From Candidatus Omnitrophica bacterium CG1_02_40_15 (GTDB taxonomy: Bacteria > Omnitrophota > Gorgyraeia > Gorgyraeales > Gorgyraeaceae), in contig MNVP01000018.1 in the NCBI GenBank assembly GCA_001871815.1, forward strand, positions 1 to 8,808: 8,808 nucleotides of DNA, in the 5' to 3' direction. This document shows positions 1 through 5,581 of the stretch, in pieces. Under the pieces are notes generated by a model. It was given only the letters and a program-made list of their open reading frames with translations, did not search any database and had not been told where the DNA came from. How positions within the stretch are numbered: position 1 is the stretch's first letter; every line of letters starts with the position of its first letter. The translations under genes and the position numbers were made by a program.

Positions 1-1
1 T

Positions 2-526
2 GTTCAATTATTTTGCCCTACAGTGCAGGAAGATATCATGTTCGGGCTATTACAGCTCGGCCTTCCAAAAGAAGAAACCGGAAAGCGCCTGAATGAAATC
101 GCAGAAATCTTGAATATAGGAAGCCTGATGAATAGGTCTCCGCATCAGTTGAGCATAGGAGAGAAGCGCAAGGTGAACATCGCTTCTGTGTTAGTGATTG
201 ATCCTGAGGTTCTGATATTAGATGAACCTACGGCAGGCCTTGATCCGTTGACCACCAGACATATCATAGATCTTCTTATGAAAGCAAATATGTCAGGCAA
301 GACAATCATTACTGCCACTCATGACCTGCATATTGTAGAAGAGATATCAGATGTTGTTTATGTATTTAGCCAGGGGAAGAAAATAATAAAATTCGGCAGG
401 CCGGATGAAATTTTAAATAATACTCAACTGCTTCAGGATAATAATCTCATGCACATCCATAGTCACAGGCATGAAGATAAGGTCCATGTCCATCCTCATC
501 TGCATTTAGATCATCATTTTCATTAA
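2..526 (+). CDS. ABC transporter ATPase of CbiO/NikO/EcfA type, 5'-truncated, His-rich C-terminus
   Basis: This is the ATP-hydrolysing subunit of an energy-coupling-factor type importer, most likely for nickel or cobalt, acting on the cytoplasmic face of the inner membrane. The frame is open to the window edge, so the Walker A part lies upstream and is missing. The first visible residues (VQLFCPTVQEDIMFG) match the Q-loop of CbiO-like ATPases, so the GTG at 23 is an internal valine and not a start. Counting from position 2, the signature LSIGEKRK lies at residues 50-57, Walker B VLILDE at 70-75, the D-loop AGLD just after it, and the switch His at 107. The last 25 residues contain 11 histidines, a probable metal-binding tail. 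No transmembrane or substrate-binding partner is in the window, so the metal is inferred from the tail and the family. The next gene, era, is convergent, with a hairpin between. Confidence 0.88.
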   Translation, partial: VQLFCPTVQEDIMFGLLQLGLPKEETGKRLNEIAEILNIGSLMNRSPHQLSIGEKRKVNIASVLVIDPEVLILDEPTAGLDPLTTRHIIDLLMKANMSGKTIITATHDLHIVEEISDVVYVFSQGKKIIKFGRPDEILNNTQLLQDNNLMHIHSHRHEDKVHVHPHLHLDHHFH

Positions 527-575
527 CTCCGCCCTTTCTACTATAGAGAGATACTTCGAAGCAGAAAGGGCGGGG
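527..575. terminator. Hairpin between convergent genes, possible bidirectional terminator
   Basis: The gap between the two convergent genes is almost filled by an inverted repeat. CCGCCCTTTCT (529-539) pairs perfectly with AGAAAGGGCGG (563-573), and the helix can be extended by a wobble and a C-G pair to 527/575. The loop is 23 nt and holds its own short palindrome, CTTCGAAG. Neither side has a run of T after the stem, so a classical intrinsic terminator is not proven. Its position favours transcription ending or 3'-end protection for both genes. Confidence 0.5.
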
Positions 576-1490
576 TTAATATCCAAGGTTTTTCAAGGCA
601 AACGGGTCTTTGCGCCAGTTTTTGTAAACCTTGACCCATAGATCCAGAAAGACTTTTTTCCGCAGGAAATTTTCTATATCTTTTCGTGAGAACTCGCCTA
701 TTTTTTTTAGCATCTTACCGTCTTTGCCGATAATAATGCCTTTTTGGCTGTCTTTCTCGCAATATATATTAGCCCTTATGTAGACCGTCCCCTTCACCTT
801 AATCCTCTCCCCCGTTTGGGGGAGAGGGCAGGGTGAGGGGGGTCTCTCTTTCATCTCCTCGACAACCACCGCTATGGAATGAGGCACTTCCTGATAAGTT
901 ATTTCCAGTGTTTTTTCTCTGATGAGTTCCTGAACTATAAACCGCTCATTTTTATCAGTCAGCTGGTCATCTGGAAAAAACGGAAAACCCTCAGGCAAGT
1001 ATTCCAATATTTTTTTAAATACAAGGCCTGTGCCATCTTTTTTTAAGGCTGATATAGGTATTATTTCCTTGAAATTGAATTTTTGGGCTTTTTCAATGAT
1101 AGGCAAGATATGGCGCCTATCAATTCCATCTATTTTATTTATGATGAGGATATTTAATTTTACTGGCATGAGATTGAATATTTCTATATCCTCTTTCGTT
1201 ATACCGCTATGAGCGTCGATTAAGACTATATTTAGGTCTGTCTCCAAGAGGGAAGCCTGCGCCTTGCGCACCATTAATTTCCCGAGCAGATTTTTCGGCC
1301 TGTGTATGCCCGGCGTGTCCATAAATACAACCTGAAAGTCCTTGCCTGATAGTATGCCCTGGATATTGTCACGGGTTGTTTCCGGTTTTTCGGATACAAT
1401 GCAAACTTTTTCTTTTACCATGACATTTAAAAGCGTAGACTTTCCTACGTTCGGCCTTCCAATTATTGCCACCTTACCAGCTTTGAACAT
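576..1490 (-). CDS. era: GTPase Era with an in-frame repeat insertion in the KH domain
   Basis: Era is an essential GTPase that binds the 3' end of 16S rRNA during 30S maturation. Numbering from the chosen ATG at 1490 (304 aa, near the usual length of about 300), G1 GRPNVGKS lies at 11-18, the TTRDN switch I region near 38-42, G3 DTPG at 58-61, G4 NKID at 118-121 and G5 SA near 147. A C-terminal KH domain follows, with its IIGKDG loop at about 253-258 and the typical ending WRKDPFALKNLGY. Starting at 1490 puts the first residues (MFKAGKVAIIGRPN) where Era proteins usually begin. The ATG at 1529 would add 13 residues (MSVFQLLLWYNIF) atypical of the family. No Shine-Dalgarno precedes 1490, but an extended -10 box lies 6 bp upstream. 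Residues about 217-232 (PPSPCPLPQTGERIKV) are not expected in the family and are encoded by a palindromic repeat. The GTPase motifs are intact, so the protein is probably functional. Confidence 0.95.
   Translation of the reverse strand: MFKAGKVAIIGRPNVGKSTLLNVMVKEKVCIVSEKPETTRDNIQGILSGKDFQVVFMDTPGIHRPKNLLGKLMVRKAQASLLETDLNIVLIDAHSGITKEDIEIFNLMPVKLNILIINKIDGIDRRHILPIIEKAQKFNFKEIIPISALKKDGTGLVFKKILEYLPEGFPFFPDDQLTDKNERFIVQELIREKTLEITYQEVPHSIAVVVEEMKERPPSPCPLPQTGERIKVKGTVYIRANIYCEKDSQKGIIIGKDGKMLKKIGEFSRKDIENFLRKKVFLDLWVKVYKNWRKDPFALKNLGY
789..841. repeat. Palindromic repeat inserted in frame inside era
   Basis: The core is a perfect 10-bp inverted repeat, CCTCTCCCCC (804-813) and GGGGGAGAGG (818-827), around a GTTT loop. 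Imperfect outer arms CCCCTTCACC and GGGTGAGGGG extend it to about 53 bp. The CCCTCACCC...CCCTCTCCCCC composition resembles a palindromic repeat common in many bacterial genomes, where it is usually intergenic. Here, read on the minus strand, it stays in frame and encodes the PPSPCPLPQTGERI segment of Era. No target-site duplication is obvious by eye. Confidence 0.8.
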
Positions 1491-1502
1491 AAAAATATTA
1501 TA
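1491..1502 (-). promoter_or_regulatory. Candidate extended -10 promoter of era
   Basis: On the minus strand the sequence TGGTATAAT forms a perfect extended -10 (TATAAT at 1502-1497, with TG upstream). No good -35 is visible at the usual distance, which extended -10 promoters tolerate. The hexamer ends 6 bp before the ATG at 1490, so transcription would start at or next to the A of the start codon, giving a leaderless message. The assignment is by sequence only. Confidence 0.5.
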
Positions 1503-1531
1503 CCACAATAACAACTGGAAAACCGACATTG

Positions 1532-1560
1532 TTGAATTGTATGAAGATATCTGGTATAGT
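1532..1560 (+). promoter_or_regulatory. Candidate sigma70-type promoter of the EamA gene
   Basis: TTGAAT (1532-1537) and TATAGT (1555-1560) are separated by exactly 17 bp, close to the -35/-10 consensus. Transcription would start near 1567 and give a leader of about 83 nt before the ATG at 1650. The promoter is divergent to era. Confidence 0.55.
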
Positions 1561-1589
1561 ATACTTAATATTTAAGCGAGAGGTCTCTC

Positions 1590-1640
1590 CCCGCCACAGA
1601 AACAATGGCGGGTCAGGATCAAATTTGCTTCGCAAATTTG
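1590..1640 (+). promoter_or_regulatory. Two-hairpin leader in front of the EamA gene
   Basis: Two inverted repeats occupy the leader. CCCGCCA (1590-1596) pairs with TGGCGGG (1606-1612) around a 9-nt loop. CAAATTTGC (1620-1628) pairs perfectly with GCAAATTTG (1632-1640) around a 3-nt loop. The last base of the second hairpin is the first G of the GGAGGG ribosome binding site (1640-1645), so folding could limit ribosome access. It matches no riboswitch I can name. The second hairpin resembles the one at the end of the dehydrogenase gene (6876-6899), so it may be a dispersed repeat and not a dedicated regulator. Confidence 0.45.
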
Positions 1641-1649
1641 GAGGGTATT

Positions 1650-2069
1650 ATGAAAGGTTTTTATTTTGCAATACTGGCAGCGGTTGTATGGGGCATAGCG
1701 CCTATAATGGAAAAGATAGGGCTTAAGAATATAGAGCCGTTGTCCGGCGTTATAGTGCGTTCATCCGGGATTATCATAGGAGCCATTATCCTGGCAATCT
1801 TTAATAATGATATATTTAAATCAGCATTAAAAGCTGATCCAAAAACAATATTCTTTTTATTTCTCGGAGGAATTCTTGCCAGCATCCTTGGCCAGATATT
1901 TTTCTATAATGCTCTTAAACATGGAGAAGTATCTAAAATGGTGCCCATTGCTGCTACCTACCCGTTAGTTTCTTTTCTTCTGGGCCTTTTATTTTTTGGA
2001 GAGAGTTTTACTATTTTCAAGGGATTAGGGATAGGTTTTGTAATACTGGGCGTGTTTTTGCTGAGATGA
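1650..2069 (+). CDS. Single-domain EamA/DMT-family membrane protein
   Basis: This 139-residue hydrophobic protein belongs to the drug/metabolite transporter (EamA) superfamily. Most EamA transporters carry two such domains of ten helices; this has one with about five helices (roughly 3-20, 33-51, 67-87, 97-117 and 121-138), so it would probably act as a dimer. Family features include VVWGIAPIMEKIGL in helix 1, the R37 region in helix 2, FFYNALKHGEVSKMVPIAATYPLVSFLLGLLFFGE at helices 3-4, and the final GLGIGFVILGVFLL helix. The ATG at 1650 is chosen because GGAGGG (1640-1645) precedes it and the protein then begins with helix 1. The in-frame ATG at 1605 lies in the hairpin leader and would add 15 polar residues. 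The substrate cannot be told from sequence. It lies between divergent era and co-directional nadE with no obvious functional tie. Confidence 0.85.
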   Translation: MKGFYFAILAAVVWGIAPIMEKIGLKNIEPLSGVIVRSSGIIIGAIILAIFNNDIFKSALKADPKTIFFLFLGGILASILGQIFFYNALKHGEVSKMVPIAATYPLVSFLLGLLFFGESFTIFKGLGIGFVILGVFLLR

Positions 2070-2090
2070 GCAGCAGTTGGTTATGCATAT

Positions 2091-2119
2091 TTGCGTATTT
2101 CTGTAACTTGTGCTAATAT
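2091..2119 (+). promoter_or_regulatory. Candidate promoter of nadE
   Basis: TTGCGT (2091-2096) and TAATAT (2114-2119) are spaced by 17 bp, and TGC directly before the hexamer makes an extended -10. The predicted transcription start near 2126 would leave a leader of only about 9 nt, barely including the AAGGTGA ribosome binding site in front of the ATG at 2135. Confidence 0.4.
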
Positions 2120-2134
2120 TAATCAAAGGTGACA

Positions 2135-3763
2135 ATGCATCTGAGAATAGCAATAGGCCAGATAAATAGTGTAGTAGGGGGCCTGGAAGGCAATTCCAAT
2201 AAGATATCATCCTGCATAAAAGAGGCAGCTTCCAAGGATATAGATTTAATCGTATTTCCAGAGCTCAGCATAACAGGTTATCCGCCTGAGGACCTGCTTT
2301 TAAAGCCACATTTCATAAAAGAGAATATAAGGTATTTAAATAAAATATCCAAGGAAATAGGCGATTTGGTTGCAATAGTAGGATTTGTGGATGAGAAAAA
2401 AGGAGATATTTATAATAGCGCCGCGGTTATGCGTAATAAAAAAATAACTTATGTATACCATAAGATGCATCTGCCTAATTACGGCGTTTTCGATGAGAAG
2501 AGATATTTTAAACCGGGCGCTATTAATAAGGTTGTTAGAAGTAAAGGATTTTTCTTTGGGGTTAATATATGCGAGGATATATGGGTAAAAGGTGAAGGGT
2601 TGAGGGTGGAGGAAAAGGTTTTTAAAAAAGCAGATTTTTTAATAAATATCTCTGCTTCGCCGTATTATATCGGTAAGATTGAAGAGCGTAAGAGAATAAT
2701 TGGGGCCAAGGCAAAGAGATTTGGGGTCCCTATAGTTTATTGTAATCTTGTCGGCGGCCAGGATGAACTGGTGTTTGACGGGAGAAGCGCTTTATTTGGA
2801 AAAGACGGATCGATTATTGTGGAAGCAAAGGCTTTCGAAGAAGATTTGTTAATATTCGATTTAGGCGTGGGAAAAGAAACAAGGAAAATGGAGCCAAAGA
2901 TTAACCTTGCCTCAAGAGATGAGGAGATATATTCAGCCCTTGTATTAGGCGCAAAAGATTATGCGCTTAAGAATAATTTTAGCAAAGTTGCTCTAGGCTT
3001 AAGTGGAGGAATAGATTCGGCATTGGTGGCATGTATAGCCAAAGATGCGCTTGGCAGAGGAAATGTCCTGGCGCTCAGCATGCCATCTAGATATTCTTCG
3101 GCCGAGACGCAGAAAGACGCGAGTCTAATAGCCAGGAATCTGGGTATAAAGTTTCGCAAGATATCAATAGATAATATATTCAGCTCTTATTTAGATACAT
3201 TAAACCTGCATTTTAAAAGTGTAGGGCCAAATATAGCAGAAGAAAATATCCAGACCAGGATACGGGGCAATATACTCATGGCGTTTTCTAATAAATTTGG
3301 ATATCTGGTGTTTAATACAGGCAATAAGAGCGAGACAAGCGCTGGCTACTGCACTCTTTACGGAGATATGGCAGGCGGGTTCAGCGTGATAAAAGATGTG
3401 CCCAAAAGGCTTGTCTATGAACTTGCAGAATATAGAAATAAAAAAGAAGGAAAAGATATCATACCGAAAAGCGTTTTAAAAAGGGTTCCTACTGCTGAGT
3501 TAAGGCCGAATCAAAAAGACGAAGATACCCTTCCTCCTTATGATTTTTTAGACAGGGTTATAAATCTTTATGTTGAGAAAAATAAAGGGTTTGGCGATAT
3601 AATAAAAGAAGTGGGCCATAAAGATATTGTGAAAAAGGTGCTGAATATGATAGACTCTAGCGAATACAAGAGGCGCCAGGCTCCTCCAGGTGTAAAGATT
3701 ACGCCTATGGCATTCGGAAAAGACAGGCGCATGCCTATAACAAATAAATTTACGCCTATTTGA
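2135..3763 (+). CDS. nadE: Glutamine-dependent NAD+ synthetase
   Basis: NadE makes NAD+ from nicotinic acid adenine dinucleotide, ATP and glutamine, the last step of NAD biosynthesis, in the cytoplasm. The 542-residue protein has the two-domain, glutamine-using architecture. The N-terminal nitrilase-type amidohydrolase carries the Glu-Lys-Cys triad: E43 in FPELSITGYPPEDL, K110 in YHKMHLPNYGVFDEKRYF and C146 in VNICEDIW. The C-terminal synthetase has the P-loop SGGIDS at 290-295, TGNKSE near 395-400, the GDMAGGFSVIKDVPK segment at about 410-424, and the family ending YKRRQAPPGVKITPMAFGKDRRMPITNKF. Length is normal for this class. The ATG at 2135 is preferred because AAGGTGA (2126-2132) precedes it at a workable distance; a GTG at 2129 in the same frame overlaps that site. 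Downstream is a 21-bp gap to a small membrane protein gene, possibly with its own promoter. Confidence 0.97.
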   Translation: MHLRIAIGQINSVVGGLEGNSNKISSCIKEAASKDIDLIVFPELSITGYPPEDLLLKPHFIKENIRYLNKISKEIGDLVAIVGFVDEKKGDIYNSAAVMRNKKITYVYHKMHLPNYGVFDEKRYFKPGAINKVVRSKGFFFGVNICEDIWVKGEGLRVEEKVFKKADFLINISASPYYIGKIEERKRIIGAKAKRFGVPIVYCNLVGGQDELVFDGRSALFGKDGSIIVEAKAFEEDLLIFDLGVGKETRKMEPKINLASRDEEIYSALVLGAKDYALKNNFSKVALGLSGGIDSALVACIAKDALGRGNVLALSMPSRYSSAETQKDASLIARNLGIKFRKISIDNIFSSYLDTLNLHFKSVGPNIAEENIQTRIRGNILMAFSNKFGYLVFNTGNKSETSAGYCTLYGDMAGGFSVIKDVPKRLVYELAEYRNKKEGKDIIPKSVLKRVPTAELRPNQKDEDTLPPYDFLDRVINLYVEKNKGFGDIIKEVGHKDIVKKVLNMIDSSEYKRRQAPPGVKITPMAFGKDRRMPITNKFTPI

Positions 3764-3777
3764 TTTTAGTATATACT
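3749..3777 (+). promoter_or_regulatory. Candidate promoter of the membrane protein/carboxypeptidase/barrel unit
   Basis: TTTACG (3749-3754), inside the last codons of nadE, and TATACT (3772-3777) are 17 bp apart. The -10 box ends 7 bp before the ATG at 3785, so a transcript from here would be leaderless. This agrees with the absence of any Shine-Dalgarno in the 21-bp gap. AT-rich sequence makes chance matches common, so this is tentative. Confidence 0.4.
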
Positions 3778-3784
3778 ATATATT

Positions 3785-4063
3785 ATGGCGATGATAAAAT
3801 TAACCAGCGAGGAAATATTTATAGGAGTAGTTGCCAGGGTGAACAGGCTGCTTATTCTTTTAGGTATATTTTTCTTCATATATTTCCTGCTTGATACAAA
3901 GGTCAATGTATATTTACTTTTACTATCGCTTTTAAACCTGGCATTCAGCTTGCTTTCCTATAAGCATTTACTTATAACTACTAGGCTTGCCGCTGAACTC
4001 GAACGCGCTAAAACGGCACTCGGAGATGTCAGCAAAGAAACCCAAGAGATGCATCAAGGTTAA
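3785..4063 (+). CDS. Small two-helix membrane protein of unknown function
   Basis: I do not recognise this 92-residue protein. It has a short polar N-terminus, two predicted membrane helices (about 20-37, RLLILLGIFFFIYFLLDT, and 42-58, VYLLLLSLLNLAFSLLS), and a charged C-terminal stretch (about 67-90) rich in Ala, Glu and Lys that could form a short helix or coiled coil in the cytoplasm. An alternative ATG lies two codons in, at 3791; neither has a clear ribosome binding site. The stop codon directly abuts the ATG of the carboxypeptidase gene, so the two are almost certainly co-transcribed and probably translationally coupled. A role at the cell envelope is inferred only from that linkage. 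Confidence 0.75.
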   Translation: MAMIKLTSEEIFIGVVARVNRLLILLGIFFFIYFLLDTKVNVYLLLLSLLNLAFSLLSYKHLLITTRLAAELERAKTALGDVSKETQEMHQG

Positions 4064-4864
4064 ATGTTCAGAAAAAGCCCGGTTTTTATATTCATCATAT
4101 TTTTAAGCGCAAATCTTTTTGCAAAGGAAGTTATTCATATTACCGCATATTCCGCGGTGCTTATGAATACATGGAATAAAAAGATTATCTATTCCAAGAA
4201 TCCTCATGTTAAGCTTGCGCCTGCCTCTACTACAAAGATAATGACAGCCCTTGTGGTTTTGAAAAAATCAAAGCTTAATAAAAATGTAAATGTATCAAGG
4301 TGCGCAACGCGCATGCCTCCCAGCAAAGTGGATATTAAAAAATGCGAGGTTTATTCAACGGAGGATATGCTCAAGGCGGCGCTCTTGAATTCCGGCAATG
4401 ATGCCAGCGTAGCTTTAGCTGAAAGCGTGGCTGGCACAGAAAAGGATTTTGTAAAGATGATGAACGACATGGCTAGGGAAATCGGTTGCCGCAATACAAA
4501 TTTCGAAACTTCTAATGGGTTGCCGGCAAAAGGGCAGTATTCTACGGCTTATGATCTGGCATTGATAATGCGTGAGGCTGTAAAAGACAAAAGGCTTCTG
4601 GATATACTTCAGATAAAGGAAACGGAGATAATAGAGTTAACCAGCCTCAGGCGTATAAAATTAAGAAATCATAATAAGAGTTTGTGGAAAGACGCATCTT
4701 ATCTAATGCTTGGGAAAACAGGATACACTATAAGGGCAAAACAGTGTTTTTTGGGCTATATTAGTTACGATAAAAGGCATAATTTAATAGTGGTGATACT
4801 GAAGGGTAAAAAATTATGGCCTGACCTAAAAGAACTGGCAGAGAAAGGCAGGAGATTATTTTAA
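4064..4864 (+). CDS. D-alanyl-D-alanine carboxypeptidase (DacF/PBP5-like), short form
   Basis: This serine peptidase (family S11, low-molecular-weight penicillin-binding protein) removes the terminal D-Ala of peptidoglycan stem peptides in the periplasm. All three active-site motifs are present in the 266-residue protein: SxxK as S55-T-T-K58 within APASTTKIMTA, SxN as S110-G-N112 within LLNSGNDAS, and KTG at 218-220 within LMLGKTGYT. Residues 1-20 form a signal peptide, cleaved probably after LFA. Unlike PBP5/DacF enzymes of about 380-400 residues, it ends shortly after the catalytic domain and lacks both the beta-rich C-terminal domain and the amphipathic membrane anchor, so it is probably free in the periplasm. 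The start abuts the previous stop, and the only ribosome binding site is AAGG four bases upstream. It may be an endopeptidase of PBP7 type instead. Confidence 0.92.
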   Translation: MFRKSPVFIFIIFLSANLFAKEVIHITAYSAVLMNTWNKKIIYSKNPHVKLAPASTTKIMTALVVLKKSKLNKNVNVSRCATRMPPSKVDIKKCEVYSTEDMLKAALLNSGNDASVALAESVAGTEKDFVKMMNDMAREIGCRNTNFETSNGLPAKGQYSTAYDLALIMREAVKDKRLLDILQIKETEIIELTSLRRIKLRNHNKSLWKDASYLMLGKTGYTIRAKQCFLGYISYDKRHNLIVVILKGKKLWPDLKELAEKGRRLF

Positions 4865-4891
4865 TTTGCACAACCAAAAAGGGAATAAGGC

Positions 4892-5581
4892 ATGCTTAAG
4901 ATATTTTTATCTTCTGTAATAATTTTAGCTATGGCGTATTCGGAGAATTCTTATGCCGCGCCTTGTTATGGAACCCATAGGCCTAAGGAAAAGCAGTGGA
5001 TATGGGGAATAGAGGGGGATTTTTTTATAGATAGGGACCTTAAGGATAATCAGGGAGGCACTAGCGGTAATAGATATTTTTTAACAGGTTCTTATGGCAT
5101 ATTTAATTGGATATGCCTTGATGGGAAGATAGGGATAGGAGATGTAGCCTGGCATAATCCTAATCCTGGTAATCTAAATTATAATACAGGTTTTGCTGGT
5201 GGGTATGGTTTCAGGATAAAAGGATATGAAAATAAAGGCCTTGGCATAAAGACTGTAGTTGGTTTTCAGCATATAAGCGTACATCCGCGCGCTACTTCCC
5301 CTGCGAGCGATAAACATAGAGTTATAATAGATGACTGGCAGGGATCGGTATTGATTTCAAAAGATATAGGGAATTTTGCGCCTTATCTAGGCGCGAGATA
5401 TGGAACAGTAGACTTTATAAAATGGGTTAATGAACATGATAGAAAGCGCATTAAATCTGAAAAGATGTGGGGAGTTGTGATAGGCATGGATTGTCTGGTT
5501 GCGAAAGATACAAGGTTAAATATAGAGGGAGATTTTATTGACGGAGAAGAGCTTAGTATAGGCATAAACAGGGATTTTTAA
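4892..5581 (+). CDS. Probable outer-membrane beta-barrel protein of unknown function
   Basis: This 229-residue protein has a cleavable signal peptide (about 1-22, ending SYA). The mature part has alternating strand-like stretches rich in Gly, Tyr, Phe and Trp (WIWGIEGDFFI, YFLTGSYGIFNWICLDGKIGIGD, FAGGYGFRIKGYENKGLGIKTVVGFQHI, DWQGSVLISKDIGNFAPYLGARYG, MWGVVIGMDCLVAKDTRLNIEGDF) and ends LSIGINRDF. A terminal Phe after an alternating strand is the classic signal for outer-membrane barrel assembly. Eight to ten strands would fit the length. GGGA (4881-4884) lies 7 bp ahead of the ATG. It follows the carboxypeptidase by 27 bp and is probably in the same operon. Its stop overlaps that of the convergent larA homologue. 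I cannot assign a ligand or function. Confidence 0.8.
   Translation: MLKIFLSSVIILAMAYSENSYAAPCYGTHRPKEKQWIWGIEGDFFIDRDLKDNQGGTSGNRYFLTGSYGIFNWICLDGKIGIGDVAWHNPNPGNLNYNTGFAGGYGFRIKGYENKGLGIKTVVGFQHISVHPRATSPASDKHRVIIDDWQGSVLISKDIGNFAPYLGARYGTVDFIKWVNEHDRKRIKSEKMWGVVIGMDCLVAKDTRLNIEGDFIDGEELSIGINRDF

Noticed and set aside
789..841. Era repeat as a frameshift or assembly error
   Set aside because: The reading frame continues on both sides into conserved Era sequence, as expected from a real in-frame insertion.
1491..1529. Upstream ATG for era at 1529
   Set aside because: The 13 extra residues are not typical of Era, and an extended -10 box overlaps this stretch, so it is more likely promoter than coding.
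1605..1649. Upstream ATG as the start of the EamA protein
   Set aside because: It would add 15 polar residues encoded by the hairpin leader; the ATG at 1650 has a GGAGGG site and starts at the first membrane helix.
2129..2134. GTG start for nadE
   Set aside because: The GTG is part of the AAGGTGA ribosome binding site for the ATG at 2135.
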